A stretch of DNA of 64,000 bases from Diphasiastrum complanatum. Its lineage: Eukaryota; Streptophyta; Lycopodiopsida; Lycopodiales; Lycopodiaceae. Positions 55,201 through 56,119 of the stretch are shown here, one piece after another (position 1 is the stretch's first letter; each line of letters begins with the position of its first letter). The DNA lies in contig CM055103.1 of NCBI GenBank assembly GCA_029204225.1, positions 4,246,114-4,310,113 on the forward strand, written 5' to 3'. The notes beneath the pieces were generated by a model. It searched no databases, was not told the origin of the DNA, and saw nothing but the letters and a program-made list of their open reading frames with translations. The position numbers were made by a program, and so were the translations under genes.

Positions 55201-56119
55201 TAAAACACATATAATTGCAACTGTGGAGCTACTGTTTGTTGCTAGCAGACCATGCAATATTCTCTAGAAAAACTATTCCCACTTCATCATATATACCTAC
55301 TTAGTCAATTGCAAAAGCCCACGGCCTGTTGTAAGGGCCTCCTCAGGGTTGCTGCTTACTGGAGCAGCTGTGTTCTCCAAAGCTTTACGCACAACATGCG
55401 GATCAATCGGCCATCCCTTTGCCTACAACACATATAGGGTATAAAACCAAGCCTCTTGTACGTTGCAACTAGTTTGCAATGACAGAAACGCCATATCTCA
55501 CCTTGAGTGCACTTAACACAAGAGCAACCCCCCCACATGCACACGGAGAGGCCATTGAGGTTCCGTTCATAAGCATACGCCTTTGCAATGTCCACTTTGG
55601 TACTGGTGCAACTGCACCTCCAGAAGCACTCAGATAGACACCCAAATCACCATCTGCAGTGGGTCCCCTACTTGACCTGGCAAGAATGAAGAATAAAAGG
55701 TCAGATTCTACAATTCAACTAAACTAGCTGCTTGTTTCTTCACAATAAAAAAAAAATGTCTAGCACAAAGGTGATCTGATGGGCTTCTCTTGCTTTACTG
55801 CATTCTGATTAGTGTTTAAAGACAAGAAAGTTTTATAAAAAAGAATGACACCCTAAAAACAGGCAATTAACATGAATTGAAACATAACAAATGATAAATG
55901 AAATGCAAATGGCATGTAGCGCTCAGTTCACCAGGTATATTGAAGCCCTTGAGTTGGAGGTTCCACCATCGAATGAGCATTAGCAGCCATTTCAGGAGAA
56001 ACATAGGCTCCAATGCCTATGATGCTAGATGATGTGCCACCCGGAGCACCAACTGTGCTTAGAGCTGGTCCATTATTTCCAGCACTGCTCACAAAAATAA
56101 CACCATGTTTATTCACCAC
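6982..56119 (-). CDS. TPP2: Tripeptidyl peptidase II (TPP2), partial gene, 22 exons placed
   Basis: TPP2 is a giant cytosolic subtilisin-family exopeptidase that removes tripeptides from peptides released by the proteasome. Known family members assemble into very large homo-oligomers. Exons in order on the minus strand: 56119-55932, 55676-55502, 55422-55301, 50789-50749, 50576-50518, 39773-39619, 39388-39210, 39095-38983, 38823-38653, 38152-38027, 28539-28439, 28345-28228, 28064-27985, 27823-27751, 27388-27303, 27187-27136, 8456-8319, 8194-8126, 7989-7897, 7532-7446, 7362-7264 and 7077-6982. Together they give about 807 codons. Every intron starts GT, ends AG and keeps phase. The conserved order seen is NNGPAL, GTSMASP, the central beta-rich domains ([22 protein letters not shown]) and the helical C-terminal part. 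Plant TPP2 is usually near 1,350 residues, so the N-terminal third and roughly the last 110 residues are missing. Assignment rests on remembered family sequence, not on a search. Confidence 0.93.
7264..7362 (-). CDS. TPP2: TPP2 exon VIEAADNVV
   Basis: 33 codons, [20 protein letters not shown] then [13 protein letters not shown], ending at a GTATGT donor. Matches the IIEAANEVV...DELARF helices. Confidence 0.95.
7446..7532 (-). CDS. TPP2: TPP2 exon [14 protein letters not shown]
   Basis: 29 codons, [20 protein letters not shown] then QDEERNYNE. Matches the EYPDYTPLLAKIL helix of plant TPP2. Confidence 0.94.
7897..7989 (-). CDS. TPP2: TPP2 exon [12 protein letters not shown]
   Basis: 31 codons, [20 protein letters not shown] then [11 protein letters not shown], matching the plant VRDTKIKFL...EEEERSEW helix. 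Acceptor tatgcag, donor GTACTA. Confidence 0.95.
8126..8194 (-). CDS. TPP2: TPP2 exon, charged helix AEEKSKEKG
   Basis: 23 codons, [20 protein letters not shown] then AEE, a Lys/Glu-rich helix preceding the conserved VRD(V/T)KIK segment. Acceptor tgatag, donor GTGCGT, both phase 0. Confidence 0.9.
8319..8456 (-). CDS. TPP2: TPP2 exon [17 protein letters not shown]
   Basis: Reads [20 protein letters not shown] and a variable Gly/Asn-rich stretch to [10 protein letters not shown] at a GTGATG donor. It corresponds to the GSMLVGEISYGKLS region. The phase-0 join to the exon 18.7 kb upstream is exact. Confidence 0.95.
8457..10395. other. TPP2 intron sequence, mostly unassigned
   Basis: AT-rich intron with no gene. 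A weak Copia RT-like scrap ([11 protein letters not shown]) can be read on the minus strand near 9560-9600. Nothing else was recognised. Confidence 0.5.
10396..12421 (+). pseudogene. 5'-truncated Copia pol (integrase end, RT, RNase H)
   Basis: Starts in the integrase C-terminus ([18 protein letters not shown], about 10417). RT follows with [20 protein letters not shown] (about 10980), [20 protein letters not shown] (about 11180), [14 protein letters not shown] (about 11290) and FVDD in place of the usual YVDD (about 11422). RNase H has [17 protein letters not shown] (about 11950) and [12 protein letters not shown] (about 12060). Frameshifts occur near 10900, 11340 and 11540-11600, and a stop near 11858. 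gag, protease, the integrase core and the 5' LTR are absent. It lies in the same orientation as its 3' LTR, inside the 18.7-kb TPP2 intron. Confidence 0.92.
12422..12820 (+). repeat. Copia 3' LTR
   Basis: A purine tract (CAAGAGGGAG) precedes TGTCAG, and the 399-bp segment closes with CGCGACA, giving TGTC...GACA ends. It contains GAATAAAAT near 12680 as a possible polyadenylation signal. No second copy exists in the window for comparison. Confidence 0.75.
12821..13179. other. Intron sequence, nothing recognised
   Basis: AT-rich intron, no coding or repeat match seen. Confidence 0.5.
13180..13305 (-). mobile_element. Short LINE RT scrap
   Basis: Minus strand reads [19 protein letters not shown] followed by EAKSRRLYN, aligning to [19 protein letters not shown] of the intact LINE. 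Only about 125 bp is preserved. Confidence 0.75.
13640..15430 (-). mobile_element. Scrambled LINE relic: ORF2 C-terminal half with an endonuclease piece inside
   Basis: Going down the minus strand: SYTYLGV and [10 protein letters not shown] (about 15400-15320), [15 protein letters not shown] to [17 protein letters not shown] then [15 protein letters not shown] (15118-14560). A 450-bp piece of endonuclease follows ([26 protein letters not shown]; about 14530-14070). The C-terminal region then resumes with [19 protein letters not shown] (about 14040-13960). In an intact ORF2 the endonuclease lies 5' of all this, so an endonuclease fragment now sits inside the zinc-finger region. Stops throughout. 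Confidence 0.8.
15431..16410. other. Probable U3 of gypsy-like 5' LTR plus intron flank
   Basis: No ORF of note. The stretch 16200-16410 (TTGGCCTTTGGCC, a TATA-like CTATAAG at 16406-16412) looks like an LTR promoter region leading into the repeat shared with 25117-25302. The LTR start could not be fixed. Confidence 0.4.
16411..16597 (+). repeat. 5' LTR R-U5 portion of a gypsy-like element
   Basis: About 187 bp, starting AGTAGGGAAACTG and ending TTTGTAACT, nearly identical to 25117-25302. It is directly followed by a tRNA-Met primer-binding site, which identifies it as the 3' part of a 5' LTR. Confidence 0.75.
16598..16610 (+). promoter_or_regulatory. Primer-binding site (initiator tRNA-Met)
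   Basis: TGGTATCAGAGCA, complementary to the 3' end of plant initiator tRNA-Met, abutting the 5' LTR. Confidence 0.85.
16853..16926. repeat. (TC)n microsatellite, 5' LINE junction
   Basis: Pure TC tract of about 74 bp in the gypsy leader, immediately before the LINE 5' UTR. A matching CT tract (21855-21881) follows the LINE tail. Confidence 0.95.
16927..17100 (+). repeat. Short tandem repeats in the LINE 5' UTR
   Basis: Four or more copies of a 19-20-bp unit, CTGCTGGTGCGCTGCCCGC with small variants, then GCTGGCGCTGC units. Repeated GC-rich monomers are common in LINE promoters; a promoter role here is inference. Confidence 0.8.
17155..18063 (+). CDS. LINE ORF1 protein
   Basis: 302 residues. 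The N-terminus is Lys/Pro-rich (MAPKKKEG). A long heptad coiled coil covers about residues 55-165 ([32 protein letters not shown]). An RRM-like region from about 190 ([12 protein letters not shown]) contains [20 protein letters not shown], and a C-terminal basic region includes [15 protein letters not shown]. This is the layout of L1-type ORF1p, a trimeric RNA chaperone that packages LINE RNA. There is no CCHC knuckle. Its TAG stop at 18061-18063 is in the same frame as ORF2. Confidence 0.85.
   Translation: MAPKKKEGVLTPPSLLDTPPSPVVMEEPSSVTETINMAAIDYTPSKPTESLFAYDLSFIRQEILGLKKQLHLFEAENSKLAKDLFGVSERVEQLEQENIYLKQRIAEKSALEETSNKINSLEKQVEETKTWAALFKPDDMGSKLSSLAKQVEETTSILKQGNHSQISSFPKENDLETVLGEQARRAKKAFNIRVRGIANGGKPLEEATDLLISKLSHVADGFDTAWRSKFDDNVLFIKFRSLSQRNAALRLRAKLKGTFIYMDDDLTNTQWLARKKIILEAKEKGQRVVFIDGKPRFFDLPQ
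18064..21615 (+). CDS. LINE ORF2: APE endonuclease and reverse transcriptase
   Basis: Open from the codon after ORF1's TAG to 21615. The APE-type endonuclease has [10 protein letters not shown] (18118), [14 protein letters not shown] (about 18557) and [10 protein letters not shown] (about 18880). RT follows with [30 protein letters not shown] (about 19900), [20 protein letters not shown] (about 20070), the catalytic YADDVVLL (about 20200) and [10 protein letters not shown]. The C-terminal part has [19 protein letters not shown], a CCHC-like motif (about 21190). All catalytic boxes are intact. The first ATG in this frame is at 18349, inside the endonuclease domain, so translation is unlikely to begin at an AUG of its own. 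Confidence 0.93.
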   Translation, partial: ELGAPGYRSYPRSPTNLRLGFWNCNGFLSSSSAGDFADFIRKCDILLLAETHESLYHPLPNIQEYSWHSAFRPFVRGKTCRGSGGVACLYRDTTVQMVKQDPYARYIWLHIIGSLLGLPQDIYIAVCYFAPQTSVFAEFGGDPFQALSDDIAIFSQQGSILLAGDFNARTCSRQTEFHAATDLLRLYPLDMGLDRVSQDADTPATSFGEQLITLAETHALAILNGLTQWPSSSAYTCYPHGGGHSVVDYFIGSPALISHIFDFSITPPTISDHSLLHISLGHITSSLQISCSLPTHKRIPFTQSGFTNYTTILSQLLANFPFMAPIDQQATFLSTSLLAAASSSFPTKTTSSHRSVHNRWYDAECRSLHNHVTYARSHSPATLKQCQKEYHRTTRTKKIKYLQSLCQKMINSLDSPSSSFFWKHFTRHSSTLAPIAIESWIEYATELYTTDSPPTSLSPRPDHCSLFTPDMVENAIKHAKLNKATDYDSLSVDFLKPVAHLISPYIAHVFNTAVTSGFPTAWCTNILHPILKAGDPMNVGNYRTIMIGHTLAKIYGSILQTVTGSFAETEGLHAMGQAGFRPGYSTSDQIFILRCIIEEARHRKQRIYCCFVDFRKAFDSVPRHLLFQRLSSLGFSEDTIAAIITLYERVLARFRDGSGWSSQIHSTIGVKQGCPLSPTLFALYIDDLERIIREEGGEGCPLADIIIPILLYADDVVLLSSSAAGLQSHLSALHHFCQRWGLTVNLKKTKIMVFNTNRQHMRDVIFYYDGLPIEIVTSYTYLGVLFSGPLLTFRPAATARLRKGHTALVHMERFCSTYYVQDPATRCLLFSATVSPVVLYSAETWCPDLSRDTWRDLTRIQILMLSRIIRAKPSVPHDIILAEFASPPLVVGAMFQIITFLHRVSDLDTSRYIVAALTSSCTIADQGAKHSWYRSVSALLQTWGLSALDLPNGTHAYIRQQIYRSYIRTIWSHPDPDRVKLHYYGTHLLRLDVSGLPILPVYLTQTLSFGLRYRIGQLRVSSHQLAIETGRYTDTPRLQRICQLCSLQEVEDEFHFIFRCPVYYEIRGRYHCLYRDIPLTLSSFLEYPDARCVGLLLREMYILRASLLPTLSDMDSSQAHITQFFQKRDRVDISVADFDVPVRRSKTQRVSARSSATRSSYASHQPTSRPTTTITHYFRLARS
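21804..21817 (+). other. 3' UTR hairpin of the LINE
   Basis: Perfect 6-bp stem GTGCCC/GGGCAC with a CT loop, 15-20 bp before the TAA-rich tail. Its position fits a 3' structure recognised by the LINE RT, which is known for some LINE clades. Confidence 0.6.
21855..21881. repeat. (CT)n microsatellite, 3' LINE junction
   Basis: CT tract directly after the LINE tail, counterpart of the TC tract at 16853-16926. Confidence 0.9.
22264..22504 (+). pseudogene. gag-like fragment of the gypsy-like element
   Basis: The ATG at 22264 opens an 80-residue frame, [15 protein letters not shown] then a helical stretch ([17 protein letters not shown]), ending in a TAG at 22502. Position after LTR, PBS and leader suggests the start of gag. 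Most of gag, including any zinc knuckle, is absent. Confidence 0.45.
22537..22990 (+). pseudogene. Ty3/gypsy aspartic protease, frameshifted
   Basis: Reads [19 protein letters not shown] (about 22655-22710), with the D-T/S-G active-site triad, then after a frame change [20 protein letters not shown] and AAWFSSLG (about 22826-22905), the downstream protease flap and DxxLG-type region. A frameshift near 22820 breaks it. No RT, RNase H or integrase follows in this element. Confidence 0.75.
22916..23788 (+). CDS. Open frame of unknown nature in gypsy-like element
   Basis: The first 20-30 codons continue the protease C-terminal region ([11 protein letters not shown]). After that a 290-codon frame runs through sequence I do not recognise ([19 protein letters not shown]-like, [12 protein letters not shown]). 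It lies where RT should begin. T-rich codon choice and lack of any polymerase motif argue that it may be non-coding filler. No function assigned. Confidence 0.3.
   Translation: MDLSQQTLSFTHVGQHHSLAGIDSQGDYQLVTGKQFMRSLPKAQDAALLSIQSTSVAASLSPFVGPLPQVDAPSDLQIVVVCLVPICLDSQILYSVVIPGFIDIQAVYLGGISTIAFAHTSDSPLGSVVGAVSSPLVSISPSLESVMADVPADFYGVLHGSTFDGSLAIGDQVVSSFALLHGSLLEVCEPPHDISTVPYMIHAPLALTVTHFPSEDICEMVTITYPGYLYAGIFLDEYTGILQSPCVCRYRFAAVHANAMDIWHSWLLRIAWFPFGPVDWCWFFHITDRL
23870..24961 (+). CDS. 363-codon open frame of unknown nature
   Basis: Unusually rich in Trp, His, Phe and Pro, with recurring IPW and HSW words ([35 protein letters not shown]), reflecting recurring DNA words such as GATACCTTGG and CATTCCTGG. 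No known domain. It occupies the pol position of the gypsy-like element. It may be repeat-derived sequence that happens to be open. Confidence 0.25.
   Translation: MAWVIPSVPATVCPGDLQIPCHFRLLHIAWSPMLRCHFVLVFRDHQVTLREFLLLSWIVFGDIAAIYFSIAHMCFDTHSQLHVDIDPMLATDVGNHVPRSSAFLLFLTCAPVYFGITLAASSDGSSDSPSVFGVSYDGLVCPYEVFLDEFFGYSFSVEASTISRFVAIVFMHHVYLDDALISWTFWSFWHAALLVIGALKVLCAIATSHSWALKIPWAFDHAGAHFSILAILCQDDLFMIHDSWHIACFSMLLQRACHPAYVPTPWCWSSDAAIFSWCTYITEFAHMVDGYVYDATIRDDCPSLCQFPYWLPVADALLPSRAFWIPWYDVPIFWANPLLPWALRIPWHSWLLLDLLLVHMLHI
24945..25115 (-). mobile_element. Copia RT N-terminal scrap, inverted
   Basis: Minus strand reads [20 protein letters not shown] and [16 protein letters not shown], the standard start of Copia RT. 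It is inserted immediately before the 3' LTR copy, in the opposite orientation to the surrounding element. Confidence 0.8.
25117..25302 (+). repeat. 3' LTR copy (partial) of the gypsy-like element
   Basis: Direct repeat of 16411-16597 with a handful of substitutions. The U3 part is missing, cut by the Copia scrap. Together with 16411 it bounds an element of about 8.9 kb, of which about 4.9 kb is the nested LINE. Confidence 0.75.
25303..26600 (-). mobile_element. Probable minus-strand LTR element relic (leader, PBS, LTR)
   Basis: GCTCTGATACCA at 25851-25862 is the reverse complement of an initiator tRNA-Met primer-binding site. The sequence right of it (25863 to about 26600) would be the 5' LTR, and 25303-25850 the leader. 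No pol code or LTR partner was found and the outer border is uncertain. Confidence 0.45.
26601..27135. other. Intron sequence, nothing recognised
   Basis: AT-rich intron next to the TPP2 exon at 27136. No feature seen. Confidence 0.5.
27136..27187 (-). CDS. TPP2: TPP2 52-nt exon [17 protein letters not shown]
   Basis: One base plus 17 codons, [17 protein letters not shown], flanked by tttctag and GTGATT. It aligns with the family segment VKEAFYLGPPTKDKLPK. It is the last exon before the 18.7-kb intron. Confidence 0.9.
27303..27388 (-). CDS. TPP2: TPP2 exon with SSIDGPITG
   Basis: Reads [20 protein letters not shown] then LKSTILAPG, ending GG|GTAATT (phase 2). It aligns with the LNLYSEPDGPITG region of the family. 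Confidence 0.92.
27751..27823 (-). CDS. TPP2: TPP2 exon [12 protein letters not shown]
   Basis: One base plus 24 codons: [20 protein letters not shown] then LDEK, ending AAG|GTGCAG. Matches the LRHENVELLEKL segment of plant TPP2. Confidence 0.95.
27985..28064 (-). CDS. TPP2: TPP2 exon [12 protein letters not shown]
   Basis: Reads [20 protein letters not shown] and TLRLYI, ending AG|GTAGTA in phase 2. The Arg codon is completed by the next exon. Confidence 0.95.
28228..28345 (-). CDS. TPP2: TPP2 exon [19 protein letters not shown]
   Basis: Begins with one base finishing a Thr codon, then [20 protein letters not shown] and [19 protein letters not shown], ending AAG|GTATTG. This is one of the most conserved TPP2 segments. 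Confidence 0.96.
28439..28539 (-). CDS. TPP2: TPP2 exon [12 protein letters not shown]
   Basis: Acceptor ggctgcag, then [20 protein letters not shown] and [10 protein letters not shown], ending AC|GTGAGT (phase 2). Corresponds to the conserved VPYQPIDAQL region. Confidence 0.95.
28613..28864. mobile_element. hAT-type MITE copy B1 (left end diverged)
   Basis: Contains the family body motif GGGCAATATGGGAATCA (about 28672) and ends with repeated AGAAACGCGTTTCT-type words and GGGCAACTATGATA. The left end is too diverged to place. It abuts the TPP2 exon at 28439-28539. Confidence 0.65.
28859..28885. repeat. (AT)n between elements
   Basis: AT dinucleotide tract directly after the CTATGATA end of copy B1. 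Confidence 0.9.
28886..28956. mobile_element. Short element with CGGACG words
   Basis: About 70 bp made of GGTCCGGATGCGGACG and CACGTCCGGAC-type words between an AT tract and the TATCATAG start of the next copy. The same word type occurs at 37541-37700 and 54672-54850. Confidence 0.5.
28957..29292. mobile_element. hAT-type MITE copy B2, 336 bp
   Basis: Starts TATCATAGTTGCAC and ends GGAAAACTATGATA, so the terminal TATCATAGTT is inverted. Both subterminal regions are packed with AAACGCGTTTCTG words. The body has GGGCAATATGGGTATCA (29061). AT repeats flank it, so an 8-bp duplication of TA units cannot be resolved. Confidence 0.8.
29290..29355. repeat. (AT)n tract
   Basis: About 50 bp of pure AT plus a short ATTATTATATAT extension. 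Confidence 0.95.
29356..29580. mobile_element. Element with GGCACCTGTGCC words
   Basis: About 220 bp between two TA tracts. Both halves consist of CACGGCAC, GGCACCTG and GTGCCGTGG words, separated by T-rich and A-rich tracts, ending ATATGATA. Same design as the neighbours but a third word type. Confidence 0.65.
29586..29912. mobile_element. hAT-type MITE copy B3, 327 bp
   Basis: TATCATAGTTAC at the left, GGGCAACTATGATA at the right, AACGCG/TTTCTG words near both ends, and the body motif GGGCAATACGGATATCA (29709). About the same length as B2. Confidence 0.8.
30100..30540. repeat. 84-bp tandem array with alternating subtypes
   Basis: CACATGGGCACTGTGGAGG recurs at about 30184, 30268, 30352 and 30437. 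Alternate units differ: one type has GGGAGCAATACATCC, the other GGGATCAGCACATGG, so the higher-order period is about 168 bp. Because 84 is divisible by 3, most frames stay open; I do not regard these as genes. Confidence 0.9.
30797..31096 (+). pseudogene. Truncated accessory ORF in hAT derivative
   Basis: [20 protein letters not shown] and [16 protein letters not shown], then [20 protein letters not shown], closely matching the minus-strand protein at 36479-36844. It loses the Arg/Gln-rich C-terminus where GGTACC-type terminal sequence cuts in at about 31035. Confidence 0.75.
31217..31264. repeat. (AT)n tract
   Basis: Pure AT microsatellite shared by the 3' end of the 1.3-kb derivative and the 5' end of the long hAT element. 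Confidence 0.95.
31636..35953 (+). pseudogene. hAT-superfamily transposase, four exons, one in-frame stop
   Basis: Exons 31636-33509, 33624-33969, 34063-34224 and 34327 onward; introns are GT-AG and phases agree. A BED-type zinc finger lies at about residues 10-60 ([20 protein letters not shown]). A Pro/Ser-rich linker follows, then a DUF659-like catalytic region ([41 protein letters not shown]). TWWTMFG follows, then the hAT dimerisation motif [20 protein letters not shown]. The tail is acidic, then Pro-rich, with AT-hooks ([18 protein letters not shown]) and an acidic end. Breaks: a TAG at 33889-33891 just before the TWW segment, and a frame change near 35100-35150 that could be a frameshift or an unrecognised intron. 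Confidence 0.88.
36479..36844 (-). CDS. Accessory charged coiled-coil protein of the hAT element
   Basis: 121 residues from the ATG at 36844, chosen because the homologous copy at 30797 starts at the same MAE. An in-frame upstream ATG at 36886 also exists. Very rich in Arg, Glu and Gln. A helix at about residues 10-45 ([20 protein letters not shown]), a Pro-rich linker, [20 protein letters not shown], a second Arg/Ala-rich helix ([19 protein letters not shown]), and an acidic end. No known domain recognised. It converges on the transposase gene, 0.5 kb away. Conservation in two copies with the frame kept suggests a real gene. Role unknown; DNA or transposase binding is speculation. Confidence 0.65.
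   Translation of the reverse strand: MAERIPPKPEGEARRKLEEDIRRHNERHRKQEADIREMLRQTRQRNPEPEPPAPAVDPVPAVELDLDEQIGMNFTRRQLIMVRERAARRRANQEAARANREAEQERQNNAPDEGEESVEDQ
37020..37260. repeat. Inverted counterpart of the 84-bp tandem array
   Basis: About two units containing TGCCCATGTGCCTCTGTAC and CATGGTCTGCTCACCC-type sequence, the reverse complement of the units at 30100-30540. This fixes the relative orientation of the two elements as opposite. Confidence 0.8.
37495..37540. repeat. (AT)n tract
   Basis: Imperfect AT repeat after the right end of the long hAT element. Confidence 0.9.
37541..37700. mobile_element. Short element with CGGACG words
   Basis: Starts after the TA tract with GCAGACCCCGGGCGC and CGCACGTCTGGAG, T-rich then A-rich centre, and ends in CGGACACGTCCGC and GCATCCGGGGGTCGG. 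Mirrors the design of 28886-28956. Confidence 0.5.
37701..38026. other. Intron sequence, nothing recognised
   Basis: AT-rich intron preceding the TPP2 exon at 38027. Confidence 0.5.
38027..38152 (-). CDS. TPP2: TPP2 exon [11 protein letters not shown]
   Basis: Reads [20 protein letters not shown] and ends KAVLTK at an AAG|GTACTG donor. It matches the EFHG...LDGSEA stretch of plant TPP2. The following intron (28540-38026) contains the hAT chain. Confidence 0.92.
38653..38823 (-). CDS. TPP2: TPP2 exon with [13 protein letters not shown]
   Basis: Reads [20 protein letters not shown] and then [20 protein letters not shown], a family signature in the central domain. Ends GAG|GTATGT in phase 0. 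Confidence 0.95.
38983..39095 (-). CDS. TPP2: TPP2 exon GHIERRF
   Basis: Completes the Gly codon, then [20 protein letters not shown] and [14 protein letters not shown], ending at CAG|GTACC in phase 0. Confidence 0.95.
39210..39388 (-). CDS. TPP2: TPP2 exon with APWRGPLFR
   Basis: Acceptor tttgcag, then [19 protein letters not shown] and [19 protein letters not shown]. Ends SFTPG with the Gly codon split after one base at a GTACTG donor. APWRGP is characteristic of the TPP2 central domain. Confidence 0.95.
39619..39773 (-). CDS. TPP2: TPP2 exon [12 protein letters not shown]
   Basis: Reads [20 protein letters not shown] and continues through [12 protein letters not shown] to an AA|GTAAAT donor (phase 2). 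The intron upstream of it is 10.7 kb and hosts the complete Copia element at 40092-46025 and two hAT MITEs. Confidence 0.95.
40087..40091. repeat. Target-site duplication ACCAT (left)
   Basis: ACCAT directly before the 5' LTR, repeated at 46026-46030 directly after the 3' LTR. Confidence 0.9.
40092..41260 (+). repeat. Copia 5' LTR
   Basis: 1,169 bp, TGTTGG...CCGACA ends. Contains a cluster of GTCGCC/ACACTGTCGCC words near 40250-40510. Confidence 0.95.
41261..41272 (+). promoter_or_regulatory. Primer-binding site (initiator tRNA-Met)
   Basis: TGGTATCAGAGC immediately after the 5' LTR. Confidence 0.9.
41461..42467 (+). pseudogene. Copia gag and protease, interrupted
   Basis: The ATG at 41461 starts [20 protein letters not shown], a typical Copia gag start, but a stop falls near 41598 beside a short direct duplication (GTAAAACCTGAGGACGAC). 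An open frame resumes at 41772 with [16 protein letters not shown], the CCHC knuckle [14 protein letters not shown] (about 42155) and the protease motif [12 protein letters not shown] (about 42328). It ends early at 42467. Confidence 0.9.
42657..43692 (+). pseudogene. Copia integrase, frameshifted
   Basis: Zinc-binding region [13 protein letters not shown] (about 42730), [14 protein letters not shown], catalytic part [12 protein letters not shown] and [14 protein letters not shown] frameshift near 43070 changes frame, then [34 protein letters not shown] and [13 protein letters not shown]. Apart from that shift the region is well preserved. Confidence 0.92.
43780..44843 (+). pseudogene. Copia RT (C-terminal half) and RNase H
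   Basis: Begins abruptly at [20 protein letters not shown], so the RT fingers are deleted. [10 protein letters not shown] is intact (about 43848). RT continues through LGIQIHRD and a stop near 44008. RNase H contains [37 protein letters not shown] and [12 protein letters not shown], with one frame change near 44320. The element cannot supply its own RT. Confidence 0.92.
44841..44850 (+). promoter_or_regulatory. Polypurine tract
   Basis: TAAGGGAGAG directly before the 3' LTR. Confidence 0.8.
44851..46025 (+). repeat. Copia 3' LTR
   Basis: 1,175 bp, starts TATTGG (the 5' copy has TGTTGG) and ends CCGACA. Carries a small duplication near 45255-45300 absent from the 5' copy. Confidence 0.95.
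46026..46030. repeat. Target-site duplication ACCAT (right)
   Basis: Matches 40087-40091. Confidence 0.9.
46200..46870. repeat. Tandem duplication, two diverged units of about 335 bp
   Basis: Units about 46200-46540 and 46541-46870 share CCTTCAATAGACATTTT, TAGAAATTCTTTGT, CACCATAC and CCCTTGAAGA-type blocks in the same order. Non-coding, within a TPP2 intron. Confidence 0.75.
46895..47000. mobile_element. Fragment with GAACCGTACGGTTC words
   Basis: GAGAACCGTACGGTTC, AGAACCGTGGTGAACC and CACCGTAC words followed by AATTAATTAATTAAT and a T-run. The same word type and AATTAA tract occur at 54535-55000. Confidence 0.55.
47035..47255. repeat. ATCATCTGT minisatellite
   Basis: About 220 bp of imperfect tandem GAAATCATCTGT/ATCATCTGTCAA units. 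Non-coding. Confidence 0.85.
47783..47790. repeat. 8-bp target-site duplication CATAGATG (left)
   Basis: Repeated at 48327-48334 on the other side of the MITE. An 8-bp duplication is the hAT hallmark. Confidence 0.75.
47791..48326. mobile_element. hAT MITE F1, 536 bp
   Basis: Flanked by the 8-bp direct repeat CATAGATG. Left part CCAATGCTGCCGGAATG with GATCCGG words, then T-run and GCCAATATGGGCATCA (47886). The right part is filled with GATCCGGATCG, TTTTTGCAG and GCAAATCG words, ending CTGCTGCAA. It has no coding capacity. Confidence 0.82.
48335..49639. other. Intron sequence, nothing recognised
   Basis: AT-rich, no coding match or clear repeat. Confidence 0.5.
49640..49647. repeat. 8-bp target-site duplication CTTTATGC (left)
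   Basis: Perfect match to 50250-50257 across the MITE. Confidence 0.85.
49648..50249. mobile_element. hAT MITE F2, 602 bp
   Basis: Flanked by the perfect 8-bp repeat CTTTATGC. Terminal inverted repeats CCAAGTTGCAG and (inverted) CTGAGTTGCAG agree at 9 of 11 positions. The left part has CCGGAATGCGATCCGGG and the body motif GCCAATATGGGTATCA (49730). The right part has GGATCGC, CGATCCG and GCAGCGGATC words. The body is shared with F1 and the relic at 4006. Ends about 270 bp from the TPP2 exon at 50518. Confidence 0.9.
50518..50576 (-). CDS. TPP2: TPP2 59-nt exon
   Basis: After acceptor ctctcag the exon reads [19 protein letters not shown], the well-conserved RGIYLRE segment of plant TPP2, and ends at GAG|GTTAGA in phase 0. 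The next exon starts with the expected Trp of WTVQV. Confidence 0.92.
50749..50789 (-). CDS. TPP2: TPP2 41-nt micro-exon
   Basis: The acceptor ctattttctacag precedes one base plus 13 codons and a trailing G, reading [13 protein letters not shown]. This aligns with the family's FYQIKV-type beta strand. Phases join exactly to both neighbours. A 4.5-kb intron separates it from the previous exon. About ten family residues (AYEYLKQF-like) between the two exons are unaccounted for, so another micro-exon may be missing. Confidence 0.72.
50790..54330. other. TPP2 intron sequence, largely unassigned
   Basis: No gene recognised on either strand. A short diverged tandem duplication with GCTCCTCTTGTTCTTCT (51788-51851 and 51866-51940) is present. 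An 86-codon plus-strand frame at 52927-53187 has no recognisable content. A missing TPP2 micro-exon may hide here. Confidence 0.5.
54338..54435. mobile_element. Fragment of an F-type hAT MITE end
   Basis: CTGCAGCCGATCGCAATCTGC, GTTCCGGATCATGG and related words like those at the right ends of F1 and F2. No body motif, so a fragment only. Confidence 0.55.
54535..55005. mobile_element. Element with GAACCGTACGGTTC words, interrupted by a CGGACG-word element
   Basis: 54535-54660 and 54900-55005 consist of AGAACCGT, GAACCGTGGTACGGTTC and CGGTTCAC words with AATTAATTAA tracts between, forming two inverted halves. Between them, 54672-54850 carries GCGCGTCCGGG, GGACGCGTCC and CGTCCGGCG words plus a T-rich centre. 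Its borders show TACAGACC on the left and CACAGACC on the right, a 7-of-8 match that could be its target duplication. Confidence 0.65.
55010..55300. other. Intron sequence, nothing recognised
   Basis: AT-rich intron downstream of the exon at 55301. Confidence 0.5.
55301..55422 (-). CDS. TPP2: TPP2 exon after the catalytic domain
   Basis: Reads [20 protein letters not shown] and later [11 protein letters not shown], matching the end of the protease domain. The only donor that avoids the in-frame TAG just downstream is AA|GTAGGT, giving phase 2. In relatives a short AYEYL-type segment follows here; it is absent from this exon. Confidence 0.85.
55502..55676 (-). CDS. TPP2: TPP2 exon with catalytic Ser
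   Basis: One base completes the Trp codon, then [20 protein letters not shown] and, further on, [11 protein letters not shown], the subtilase nucleophile motif. It ends VALVLSALK at a GTGAGA donor. Only 255 bp separate it from the previous exon, unlike the multi-kilobase introns downstream. Confidence 0.94.
55932..56119 (-). CDS. TPP2: TPP2 exon: subtilase core with oxyanion-hole Asn
   Basis: The exon starts in phase 0 with [12 protein letters not shown] after an acceptor ending tgcag. It carries [17 protein letters not shown], in which the Asn of NNGPAL is the expected oxyanion-hole residue, followed by [14 protein letters not shown]. It ends with two bases of the Trp codon of GLQYTW at a GTGAAC donor. 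It is the most 5' exon I can place. The catalytic Asp and His exons were not found in 56120-64000. Confidence 0.93.
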
